Made by a program: the position numbers and the translations under genes. Below the pieces are notes generated by a model. The model saw only the letters and a list, made by a program, of their open reading frames with translations. It was not told the DNA's origin and did not search any database. A DNA stretch of 41,720 bases from Lishizhenia sp. (GTDB lineage: Bacteria > Bacteroidota > Bacteroidia > Flavobacteriales_D > Crocinitomicaceae): assembly GCA_007117355.1 (NCBI GenBank), contig SKGS01000129.1, positions 1 through 41,720 on the forward strand. Direction: 5' to 3'. Each line of letters opens with the position of its first letter. Position 1 is the stretch's first letter. This document shows, one piece after another, positions 15,371 to 22,565 of this stretch.

Positions 15371-17551
15371 ATGAGAAGTAGCTTTATTGTAATTATTTCA
15401 TTATTATTTTCCTTTTCGGGAATAACCCAACTTATTTTAGATAATCAAATCACACCTGAACAAGCAGTACAAGACATACTTGTCGGTTCAGGAGTTGATG
15501 CTTTTAACATTCAGTTTAACGGTAGTACCGCACAAGCAGGAAACGTTCAGCAAACCGTTAGAGCATTTGACGCAGGAACAACAAACTTTCCTCTCAGTAA
15601 CGGCGTTGTAATGACAACCAATGGTCAAGGGAATTTGAATGACCCAGACGTCAATCAAGTTTCTGGAGGTTCAGCAACAAATGGTGCAATTATTCAATTT
15701 GATTTTGTAGCAACTGGTGATACGCTTTCATTTAATTACATGTTCGCATCTTCGGAATACACAAGTTTTACATGTTCTCAATATAACGATGTGTTTGCCT
15801 TTTTCTTGTCTGGTCCAGGTATAAATGGTCCATTTTCAAATAATGCTGAGAACATAGCACTTGTTCCAGGTACGAATGTTCCTGTTGCTATTAACACAGT
15901 AAATTCAGGATCGCCAAGTGGTTTAAATCCTGGTCCATGTAATGCCGCTGACCCAAATTGGCAACAAAATTCAGTGTATTTCACAACAGCTCATAACGGC
16001 ATTTACTCTTCAACTACAGGATTATCAGGAAGTCCTTTTAATGGCGGCACTGTTGTTTTACCTGCAACAGCAAGTTTAATTTGTGGAGAAGTTTACACCA
16101 TAAAAATGGCTATTGCTAATGACTTCGATACAGCGCTAGATTCAGGCGTTTTCTTAGAAGCTAACTCATTTACAACAGGCTCCGTTGGGGTTTCGCTACC
16201 GGCTAATATAGGTTCTCCCGCTGCCGACTCAGTAGTTATTGCTAACTGTTCTGAATTAGATATTTTATTTACACGAGGAGGTGAAGGCATAGAAGACACA
16301 CTGGTGCAAACTTATTTCTTAGGAGGTACAGCTGTGAGTGGAGTGGATTATCCTGAACTATCTCCTAACGAAGAAATTGTTTTTCTTCCATTCGAAGACT
16401 CAATCATTGTAACTTTAGCTCCAACTAACGGAGGAACGCCTGAAAATCCACTTTCAGTTATTATCGGTGTGGACTATGTCAATGTCTGCGGTGACACCAT
16501 TTACTCTGAAGTCACATTATACATATGGGATCAGCCATATTCAACAGTCACAGCCACGGATACAATAGTCAGGTGTAAATTTGATGAGGTACCTGTCTGG
16601 GCATCTACCTCTGGTGGATTTGAACCCTACACATATGTTTGGGAAAATGGTGACACCGGTAACACTTCTGCTTTCCCTGCTTTGGAGGATGGACCTAATA
16701 TTTATTCCGTTACAAGCACCGACTCATGTGGTTTCGAATATTCCCAAGACGTAATAATCACTGTTAACCAAACGCTGGCAATAGATACTATGTTCCAATT
16801 CCCAGCTGAATGTGGAATTCCAAATGGCGCTGTTTCGGGTCAAGGCTCTGGTTTTACAGGAGTACCAAATTACACTTGGACTGGGCCAGGTTCAGAAAGT
16901 GGGAATTTAATAAACGCAACTGTATGGTCAGACCTTCCATCAGGGTGGTATTACTTTACCATTACAGATAATGTGTGTTCTGTGAACGATAGTATTTTCT
17001 TAGAACAAGATCCTCCACCAAATGCATCTTTTGAGGCAGATCCAATGCAAGGCAACACTCCTTTAGATGTTACTTTTACAAATACCTCAGATGAAGCAGA
17101 CGAGTATGTTTGGGATTTCGGTAATGGAACAGGAAATGTTGTTAATGACCTAAGCTCACAATTTACCACATATACTGAACCAGGTGTATATACCGTAACT
17201 CTAGATATTACGCTAGGAGAATGTTCTAACTCTGCAACTCAAACAATAATAGTTACCGAAATTCTTCCACTTGATTTTGATATGCCAAATGTGTTCACAC
17301 CGAACGGCGATGGAGTGAATGATATTTTTACTATCAACCCTAAAAATGCTGTAGCACTGGAAATGACAATTACCAACAGATGGGGTAATATTGTATTCCA
17401 AAGTGACAATGTTGAGCAAGGTTGGAATGGCCGAGTAAATAACTCAGGAGCAGAATGTACTGAAGGTACTTACTTCTACTTCTTTAAAATAAGAGGTCAA
17501 GATAATCAAGAATTCGAACATCATGGTTTTGTTCACCTTGTACGAGATTAA
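15371..17551 (+). CDS. Choice-of-anchor L domain protein with PKD and T9SS type B sorting domain
   Basis: The 726-residue protein is secreted: signal peptide residues 1-20 (MRSSFIVIISLLFSFSGITQ). Residues about 22-260 form a choice-of-anchor L domain (PEQAVQDILVGSGV, FPLSNGVVMTTN, FNYMFASSEYTSFTCSQYNDVFAFFLSGPG, GSPFNGGTVVLPA). SprB-like segments occupy the middle. A PKD domain is at about 553-630 (VTFTNTSDEADEYVWDFGNG). Residues about 638-726 are the gliding-motility-associated type B sorting domain (NVFTPNGDGVNDIF, ITNRWGNIVFQS, WNGRV, GTYFYFFKI). By family it is exported by T9SS and kept at the cell surface. A part in adhesion or gliding is inferred. The ribosome recycling factor gene follows behind its own promoter. 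Confidence 0.9.
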   Translation: MRSSFIVIISLLFSFSGITQLILDNQITPEQAVQDILVGSGVDAFNIQFNGSTAQAGNVQQTVRAFDAGTTNFPLSNGVVMTTNGQGNLNDPDVNQVSGGSATNGAIIQFDFVATGDTLSFNYMFASSEYTSFTCSQYNDVFAFFLSGPGINGPFSNNAENIALVPGTNVPVAINTVNSGSPSGLNPGPCNAADPNWQQNSVYFTTAHNGIYSSTTGLSGSPFNGGTVVLPATASLICGEVYTIKMAIANDFDTALDSGVFLEANSFTTGSVGVSLPANIGSPAADSVVIANCSELDILFTRGGEGIEDTLVQTYFLGGTAVSGVDYPELSPNEEIVFLPFEDSIIVTLAPTNGGTPENPLSVIIGVDYVNVCGDTIYSEVTLYIWDQPYSTVTATDTIVRCKFDEVPVWASTSGGFEPYTYVWENGDTGNTSAFPALEDGPNIYSVTSTDSCGFEYSQDVIITVNQTLAIDTMFQFPAECGIPNGAVSGQGSGFTGVPNYTWTGPGSESGNLINATVWSDLPSGWYYFTITDNVCSVNDSIFLEQDPPPNASFEADPMQGNTPLDVTFTNTSDEADEYVWDFGNGTGNVVNDLSSQFTTYTEPGVYTVTLDITLGECSNSATQTIIVTEILPLDFDMPNVFTPNGDGVNDIFTINPKNAVALEMTITNRWGNIVFQSDNVEQGWNGRVNNSGAECTEGTYFYFFKIRGQDNQEFEHHGFVHLVRD

Positions 17552-17562
17552 GAAACTTTAAT

Positions 17563-17570
17563 TATTTTTG
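17563..17570 (+). promoter_or_regulatory. -7 promoter element of frr
   Basis: TATTTTTG matches TAnnTTTG exactly, with a TTG (-33) at 17538-17540 and 22 bp between them. It overlaps the TTG codon at 17568, so that codon is promoter rather than start, and the ATG at 17586 is the likely start. Confidence 0.6.
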
Positions 17571-17585
17571 GCGCAAAATAGAACC

Positions 17586-18149
17586 ATGACAGAAGAAATT
17601 GAATTAGCTAAAAGTGAATTTACAGAAGCAAATGGTAAGTCCATAGCGCACTTAGAGGCAGAGTTGCTAAAAATCAGAGCTGGTAAAGCGTCTCCTGTAA
17701 TGTTGCAAGGCGTTATGGTAGATTACTACGGTAGCCCTACCCCATTATCACAGTTGGCAAATGTGAACACAATGGATGCTCGAACACTTACTGTTCAACC
17801 TTGGGAAAAAAGTATGTTGGCAGAATGTAATAAAGCAATTATCAATGCAAACTTGGGTCTTGCACCTCAAGATAATGGAGAAGTGCTTATCATTAATATC
17901 CCTCCGTTAACGGAAGACCGTCGAAGAGATCTTGTAAAAAAGGCAAAAGCCGAAGGTGAAAATGCTAAAGTTGCTATTCGAAATAATAGAAAAGATGCAA
18001 TGGACTTTATTAAAAACCTAAAAGCTGATGGTGTAGCAGAGGACATTATTAAAGTTGCAGAATCCGATGTTCAGGACATTACAAATGCTTTTGTCAAAAA
18101 GATTGACGAAATAGTTGATCTAAAAGAAAAGGATATTATGACGATTTAA
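17586..18149 (+). CDS. frr: Ribosome recycling factor
   Basis: The protein has 187 residues from the ATG at 17586, the usual RRF length. The frame can be extended to a TTG at 17568, but that codon lies in the promoter. RRF, with EF-G and IF3, splits the post-termination ribosome. Signatures are LAKSEFTEAN, HLEAELLKIRAGKASP, VDYYGSPTPLSQLANV, LTVQPWEKS, NLGLAPQDNGEVLIINIPPLTEDRRRDLVKKAK and the C-terminal long helix (IRNNRKDAMDFIKNLKADGVAED). The usual tsf-pyrH neighbours are absent. A tRNA gene and tig follow. Confidence 0.95.
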   Translation: MTEEIELAKSEFTEANGKSIAHLEAELLKIRAGKASPVMLQGVMVDYYGSPTPLSQLANVNTMDARTLTVQPWEKSMLAECNKAIINANLGLAPQDNGEVLIINIPPLTEDRRRDLVKKAKAEGENAKVAIRNNRKDAMDFIKNLKADGVAEDIIKVAESDVQDITNAFVKKIDEIVDLKEKDIMTI

Positions 18150-18190
18150 ATAAAAATCTTAAACTTTTTAAATTCTTAAGTTTTTTATAT

Positions 18191-18198
18191 TATCTTTG
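18191..18198 (+). promoter_or_regulatory. -7 promoter element of the tRNA-Leu gene
   Basis: TATCTTTG matches TAnnTTTG exactly, 65 bases before the mature tRNA. The leader between them holds a small hairpin (CGCTT / AAGCG at 18203-18213) and a possible GTTAGC / GCTAAC pairing (18220-18225 with 18254-18259). Confidence 0.6.
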
Positions 18199-18263
18199 CA
18201 CTCGCTTTAAGCGATTGACGTTAGCAAAAATCATCAACGGATGTGAAATCAAAGCTAACATTA

Positions 18264-18345
18264 GCGGATGTGGTGAAATTGGTAGACACGCTAGACTTAG
18301 GATCTAGTGCCGCGAGGTGTGTGGGTTCGAGTCCCTCCATCCGCA
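18264..18345 (+). tRNA. tRNA-Leu (anticodon UAG)
   Basis: The 82-base cloverleaf has a 7-bp acceptor stem GCGGATG / CATCCGC and discriminator A. The D-arm is GGTGAAATTGGTAGACAC, the anticodon stem CTAGA / TCTAG with loop CTTAGGA gives UAG, a long variable arm follows (type II tRNA), and the T-arm contains GGGTTCGAGTCCC. It reads CUA and other CUN leucine codons. The 3' CCA is not encoded (ACAAAA follows). It has its own promoter and terminator. Confidence 0.96.
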
Positions 18346-18355
18346 CAAAAACAAG

Positions 18356-18384
18356 TGGTGTAAGTTATACTTATGCCATTTTTT
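18356..18384 (+). terminator. Terminator of the tRNA-Leu gene
   Basis: A 9-bp stem TGGTGTAAG / CTTATGCCA (two G-T pairs) with a TTATA loop is followed by six Ts. It separates the tRNA from tig. Confidence 0.75.
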
Positions 18385-18432
18385 ATTTAATCGTTTCTGA
18401 AAAGAAATTAGTATAAGCTCAAGTATATTCAA

Positions 18433-19794
18433 ATGGAAGTTACTAAAGAAAATGTAAGTGACCTTACTGCAATCATTAAGGTTAAAATTGAATCTTCTGA
18501 TTATCAATCTAACGTTACCAAAACGTTGGAAAACTATCGTAAACAAGCCAATATCCCAGGATTTAGAAAGGGGAAAGTGCCGTTTGGAATTATCAAAAAA
18601 CAGTATGGTCAATCTGTATTGGCTGAAGAGTTAAATAAATTAGTAAACGACTCTTTGTTTAAGTTTATCGATGAGGAGAAACTTGATATTCTTGGAAATC
18701 CTCTTCCTGTTGATAATGATGGTGTAGTTGGAGATTTTAACAATCCTGCTGACTTCGAATTCTCTTATGAAATCGGACTAACACCAGAGATTAACGTTAA
18801 ACTTTCTGGTAGAAATAAATTCGATTATACAAAAGTAAAAATCGATGACGAGCTTGTAAACAAACAAATTGATGACCTTCGTCGCAGGTATGGTAAACTA
18901 AAATCTGCTGAAGAAGTAATGGAAAAAGACATGGTCTTAGGTCAATTTGTAGAGTTAAACGAAGACGAAACCATCAAAGAAGGTGGTGTTTTGCATAGCT
19001 CTACCGTTTCAATGGAATTTGTTGAAGACAAAAAAACGAAAAAAGAATTACTAGGTAAAAAGGTTGGTGATACGCTTACAGTAGATCCTTTAGCTGTTTC
19101 AAGAGGTGGAAAAGATACCGCTGCGATGCTTGGGGTGAAAGAAGAAGAATTAGCAAACTTGTCTAATAAATTTCAGTTTAAAATCACTGAAATCAAACGC
19201 ATGGAGTTAGCAGAACTAAATCAAGAGCTTTTCGATAAGTTATTCGGTGAAGGAAGCGTCACTTCTGAAGAGCAGATGAAAGTTAAAATAGTTGAGGATT
19301 TAGAGAAAATGTTCGAAAGAGACAGCGACAGAATTCTCACTAGAAGAATCACGAATGACCTTATAAAGAAAACTGAAATTTCATTACCAGATGATTTTTT
19401 AAAGCGTTGGATTCATGCTTCACAAAAAGAACCTATTTCCATGGAAGTAATTGAGAATGAATACGAAGGCTACTCTAAAGGATTAAAGTGGCAGTTGATT
19501 CAAAATGCTATTTTCAAAAACAACGATATTAAAATCGAAAGAGAAGTAGCTATTGAATTCACAAAAGGATTGCTAGTTTCCCAATATGCTCAATACGGAA
19601 TTCCTGCGCCAGAAGATGAAGAACTTACTAAATCTGCAACTCAGGTGCTTTCAAATAAAGAAGAAGCTGATCGAATTTCTGAAATGATTGTTGAAAATAA
19701 GTTAACCGAGTTCTATAAGTCCACAGTAAAGCTTAATGATAACGAAGTTAGCTATGATGAATTTGTGAAAATAGCACAAGATGTAGAAGCTTAA
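18433..19794 (+). CDS. tig: Trigger factor
   Basis: The 453-residue protein is the ribosome-bound chaperone that receives nascent chains at the exit tunnel. The ribosome-binding signature IPGFRKGKVP lies at residues 41-50 (G43-F44-R45-K46), followed by FGIIKKQYGQSVLAEELN. The central region (about 150-250), where the PPIase (FKBP) domain sits in E. coli, is divergent, as is usual for Bacteroidota trigger factors. Residues about 250-450 form the helical arms (LAELNQELFDKLFGEG ... LVSQYAQYGIPAPEDEEL). It is transcribed after the tRNA terminator. The usual clpP-clpX partners are not present downstream. A strong terminator follows. Confidence 0.94.
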   Translation: MEVTKENVSDLTAIIKVKIESSDYQSNVTKTLENYRKQANIPGFRKGKVPFGIIKKQYGQSVLAEELNKLVNDSLFKFIDEEKLDILGNPLPVDNDGVVGDFNNPADFEFSYEIGLTPEINVKLSGRNKFDYTKVKIDDELVNKQIDDLRRRYGKLKSAEEVMEKDMVLGQFVELNEDETIKEGGVLHSSTVSMEFVEDKKTKKELLGKKVGDTLTVDPLAVSRGGKDTAAMLGVKEEELANLSNKFQFKITEIKRMELAELNQELFDKLFGEGSVTSEEQMKVKIVEDLEKMFERDSDRILTRRITNDLIKKTEISLPDDFLKRWIHASQKEPISMEVIENEYEGYSKGLKWQLIQNAIFKNNDIKIEREVAIEFTKGLLVSQYAQYGIPAPEDEELTKSATQVLSNKEEADRISEMIVENKLTEFYKSTVKLNDNEVSYDEFVKIAQDVEA

Positions 19795-19818
19795 TAGTTT
19801 GTTACTTGTTATATATAG

Positions 19819-19850
19819 AAGGCTGCTCAATTGGGCAGCCTTGTTTTTTT
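19819..19850 (+). terminator. Rho-independent terminator of tig
   Basis: The 10-bp stem AAGGCTGCTC / GGGCAGCCTT (one G-T pair) has an AATT loop and is followed by a T tract (TTGTTTTTTT). Confidence 0.88.
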
Positions 19851-19899
19851 AGTGTTTTTTTCTGAAAGATTAGAAAAAAAGGCTCATGCACAAAGCATT

Positions 19900-20247
19900 C
19901 TAAGGCAACAACTCCAAGCATCTCTCTGGCGGTCTTCCAACAACTGCATTGTTGCCATGAATGATGATTGGACGTTCAATTAGTTTAGGATGCTTAACCA
20001 AAACCTCTACCCATTCTTCATTCGAAAAGGTCTTATTTTTGAACAACGTTTTATACTCCTCCTCATTCGTTCTAATTATTTCCTTCGCTGTAAGATTAAG
20101 TTTCTTGAGCACATCGGATAACTCCTCCTTTGTCGGAGGGTTTTTCAAATATTCAACTACTCGAGGCGCTATAGCATTCTCTTCTAGAAGTTTTTTAGCA
20201 TTCCTACTTTTTGAACATCTTGGATTGTGATAAATAATATATTCCAT
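19900..20247 (-). CDS. arsC: ArsC family (arsenate reductase, glutaredoxin-type/Spx-like) protein
   Basis: The 115-residue protein starts at the ATG at 20247 (MEYIIYHNPRCSKSRNAKK). An in-frame GTG at 20265 would add six residues but is less likely. Cys11 in NPRCSKSR is the catalytic cysteine of glutaredoxin-linked arsenate reductases. The later motifs LIERPIIIHG and VVGRPPE carry the arginines of the ArsC fold. By family it reduces arsenate to arsenite with glutathione/glutaredoxin. Bacteroidota mostly lack glutathione, so an alternative thiol partner or another role is possible. It is the last gene of the mlaE-mlaF-arsC operon (22-base gap). No arsB or arsR is nearby, which weakens a strict arsenic-resistance role. 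Confidence 0.82.
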   Translation of the reverse strand: MEYIIYHNPRCSKSRNAKKLLEENAIAPRVVEYLKNPPTKEELSDVLKKLNLTAKEIIRTNEEEYKTLFKNKTFSNEEWVEVLVKHPKLIERPIIIHGNNAVVGRPPERCLELLP

Positions 20248-20269
20248 GCTTACATTTTTTAACACTTAA

Positions 20270-21028
20270 TTAAAAACTTAATTTTCCTTTTAGGTTTTTC
20301 ATGAACTTAGAAGCATACACAAAGTCAATTATCTCTGGGTTTTCAGTCTGAATAATCTCTTCTTTAGTCCCTTTCCACCAACTTTGACCTTTATAGATAA
20401 ATACTATTGTATCACCGATTTCAATTACGGAATTCATGTCGTGCGTAATAACAATTGTTGTGATGTTGTACTCATAAGTAATTTCTTTAATGAGATTATC
20501 AACAACAATAGAGGTGCTGGGGTCAAGTCCAGAATTTGGCTCATCACAAAACAAGTATTTTGGGTTCATTGCTATAGCTCTAGCAATTGCAATTCTTTTT
20601 TGCATTCCCCCACTACACTCTGATGGAAATAAATTGTTTCGTCCTTCCAAATTAACGCGTTCCAAACAAAAATTCGCACGGTTTAACATTTCCTTTTTGG
20701 TCATGTTTGTAAACATTTTCAGCGGGAACATAATATTATCCTCTACTGTCAAGGAATCAAACAATGCGGAACCTTGAAAAAGCATCCCAATTTGTTTGCG
20801 TATTTCTATCTGCTCCTTGCGGTTCATTTTAGAAAAGTCAGCACCATTATACAAAATCTCTCCTGTATCAATAGGCATAAGGCCAACGATACATTTTGTT
20901 AAAACAGACTTTCCAGAACCAGACTGACCAATTATAAGATTTACTTTTCCTGTTTCAAATTTTGCACTAAAGTCCTTCAAGACGTGATTTCCAGGGAAAA
21001 TTTTATTTACGCTATTAACTTCAATCAT
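20270..21028 (-). CDS. mlaF: ABC transporter ATP-binding protein, MlaF-like
   Basis: The 252-residue ATPase has Walker A GQSGSGKS (residues 34-41), Q-loop Gln85 in MLFQGSALFDSLTV, signature SECSGGMQKR (136-145), Walker B YLFCDEP (158-164, Glu163) and switch His196 in ITHDMNS. The FQGSALFDSLTVEDN and SGGMQKR variants are typical of MlaF, the ATPase for phospholipid or lipid movement between the outer and inner membranes. mlaE lies one base upstream on the same strand, so the two are co-expressed. No MlaD (MCE) gene lies in the operon. In Bacteroidota it may be elsewhere, but only the window can be judged. Confidence 0.92.
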   Translation of the reverse strand: MIEVNSVNKIFPGNHVLKDFSAKFETGKVNLIIGQSGSGKSVLTKCIVGLMPIDTGEILYNGADFSKMNRKEQIEIRKQIGMLFQGSALFDSLTVEDNIMFPLKMFTNMTKKEMLNRANFCLERVNLEGRNNLFPSECSGGMQKRIAIARAIAMNPKYLFCDEPNSGLDPSTSIVVDNLIKEITYEYNITTIVITHDMNSVIEIGDTIVFIYKGQSWWKGTKEEIIQTENPEIIDFVYASKFMKNLKGKLSF

Positions 21029-21029
21029 A

Positions 21030-21770
21030 TTACAAAAGAATTAATTGAGTTAAAACGAAATTAGCCAGTAAAATATTTATACTACTCCAAACTACTGCTT
21101 GTGTTGATGATGCACCAACATCAAGTGCTCCGCCTTTCGTGTAATAGCCAAAAAATGATGACACAGATACAATAATAAATGCAAACACAACTGTTTTAGT
21201 TAGTGCATAATACACGTCACTCATTTGGAAGAAAGAGCGAATACCAAAGATAAACTCGTCATGTGAAGACAAACCAGAAGCAATAACAGCAAAATATCCA
21301 CCTGCAATGCTTAATCCCATGGAAAAAATAATTAAAAACGGAAAAAAGAAAACTGCCGCTAATATTTTTGGAAGGATTAAAAAACTTCGCGAATTAACCC
21401 CCATTATTTCCAATGCGTCAATTTGTTCGGTAACTTTCATAGTACCTATTTCTGAGGCAATATTGGAACCAACTTTCCCTGCTAAAATAAGCGAGATAAT
21501 GGTAGGTGAAAACTCCAAAATCGTACTTGACCTTGTAATATAACCAATGGTGTATTTAGGCAAAAATGGGCTATCCATATTTGATGCTGTTTGAATAGAA
21601 ATTACCGCCCCCATAAAAACAGACAAAATTGCTACTATTCCAATTGAATTTAAACCAATAGTTTCCAATTCGTTTATCATTCTTTGATAGTAAACACGCA
21701 AACGTTCAGGCTTTGAAAAGACAAACCTCAACATAATAAAATACTTACCTATGCTATTTATGTAACTCAT
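21030..21770 (-). CDS. mlaE: MlaE-family ABC transporter permease
   Basis: The 246-residue permease of the MCE/Mla lipid transporter has five or six hydrophobic segments. MlaE-specific motifs are GAVISIQTASNM in the first part, GYITRSSTILEFSPTIISLILAGKVGSNIASEIGTMKVTEQIDALEIMGVNS in the centre (the conserved AGKVG-IASEIGTM-EQIDALE loop) and FGYYTKGGALDVGASSTQAV towards the end. It couples to the MlaF ATPase encoded one base downstream. The operon is divergent from sprT-like DNA across a region with an inverted repeat. Confidence 0.93.
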   Translation of the reverse strand: MSYINSIGKYFIMLRFVFSKPERLRVYYQRMINELETIGLNSIGIVAILSVFMGAVISIQTASNMDSPFLPKYTIGYITRSSTILEFSPTIISLILAGKVGSNIASEIGTMKVTEQIDALEIMGVNSRSFLILPKILAAVFFFPFLIIFSMGLSIAGGYFAVIASGLSSHDEFIFGIRSFFQMSDVYYALTKTVVFAFIIVSVSSFFGYYTKGGALDVGASSTQAVVWSSINILLANFVLTQLILL

Positions 21771-21774
21771 TACT

Positions 21775-21882
21775 CTGCTAAAATAATGCTAATTATCGTT
21801 TCGATTAGAATTTTCATAAATTTTCCTGAAAAAATATTCAATAATGAACGAAAGGATGGATTAACTATTAGCATTCTAGCAG
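21775..21882. repeat. Imperfect palindromic element between mlaE and the SprT-like gene
   Basis: CTGCTA plus ATGCTAAT at 21775-21793 is the inverted complement of ATTAGCATTCTAGCAG at 21867-21882, with a 3-base bulge. Further in, ATC-TTTCG-TT on the left pairs with the AACGAAAGGAT segment on the right, so much of the roughly 108-bp stretch can fold back on itself with bulges. It may be a small non-coding repeat remnant or a structured leader. Confidence 0.5.
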
Positions 21883-21902
21883 GATAAAATCACTTTTTTT
21901 CC

Positions 21903-21910
21903 TACCTTTG
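21903..21910 (+). promoter_or_regulatory. -7 promoter element of the SprT-like gene
   Basis: TACCTTTG matches TAnnTTTG exactly. It is only 14 bases before the ATG at 21925, implying a leader of under 10 bases or a slightly later start codon. Confidence 0.6.
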
Positions 21911-21924
21911 AATGCGCGTTTTAA

Positions 21925-22563
21925 ATGCCATACATTTTGAGTCAAAAAGCACAAATAAAACAAACATTTTCAAAATACCTTCCCGAAGAGTTTATCGACT
22001 ATGTTGTTGAATTACTATTTTCAGAAAAAGTAAAATTTCGTATTTCAAAACCTAGAAAAACAAAAAGAGGAGATTATCGCGCACCGTTAGACCGTCCATT
22101 TCACGAAATATCTGTTAATGCTGATTTAAACAAATACGCTTTCTTAATTACGACATTACACGAATTTGCACATATGCGAACATTTATCAAATTTGGCGAT
22201 GCTGTATTACCACATGGAAATGAATGGAAAAATGAATTTGCAAAATTACTCGCTCCCGTTATCGATCACGAAAGCTTTCCAAATGACATCAAAAATGTTT
22301 TGCGAAAAAGTGTGGTTAATTTAAAAGCATCAAGCTGTTCCGATCAACAATTGTTTCGTGTATTAAAAAAATACGACAGTAAAAAACCGAATAGTATTCT
22401 TTTGGAAGAGTTAGGCAATAATAAACGCTTTATATTAAATGGCAGATTATTCGAAAGAGGTGTGCTCCGAAGGACAAGATATTTATGTAAAGACGTTATA
22501 AGTGGAAAGCAGTATTTGGTTAGCCGACTTGCAGATGTTGAGCCTTATTCAGAACTAAACTAG
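21925..22563 (+). CDS. SprT-like zinc metalloprotein
   Basis: The 212-residue protein has the zinc-binding HExxH motif of the SprT family: LHEFAH (His79, Glu80, His83) with the third ligand His97 in LPHGNEWK. The HG-EWK segment is the SprT hallmark. The C-terminal part (FERGVLRRTRYLCKDV) lies where relatives have a zinc ribbon, but only one Cys is visible there, so that ribbon looks lost. Related proteins (Spartan) cut DNA-protein crosslinks. Function in Bacteroidota is untested. The promoter is very close to the start. It converges with dnaE, stop to stop, with a 2-base gap. Confidence 0.82.
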   Translation: MPYILSQKAQIKQTFSKYLPEEFIDYVVELLFSEKVKFRISKPRKTKRGDYRAPLDRPFHEISVNADLNKYAFLITTLHEFAHMRTFIKFGDAVLPHGNEWKNEFAKLLAPVIDHESFPNDIKNVLRKSVVNLKASSCSDQQLFRVLKKYDSKKPNSILLEELGNNKRFILNGRLFERGVLRRTRYLCKDVISGKQYLVSRLADVEPYSELN

Positions 22564-22565
22564 CG

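Noticed and set aside
18264-18345. Integration (att) site at the tRNA-Leu gene
   Set aside because: No integrase or element follows. The near-copy of the tRNA 5' end upstream is too short and lies at the wrong end for a usual att duplication.
19900-20247. Arsenic resistance operon
   Set aside because: No arsR, arsB or acr3 gene is adjacent. The gene rides at the end of the mlaEF operon.
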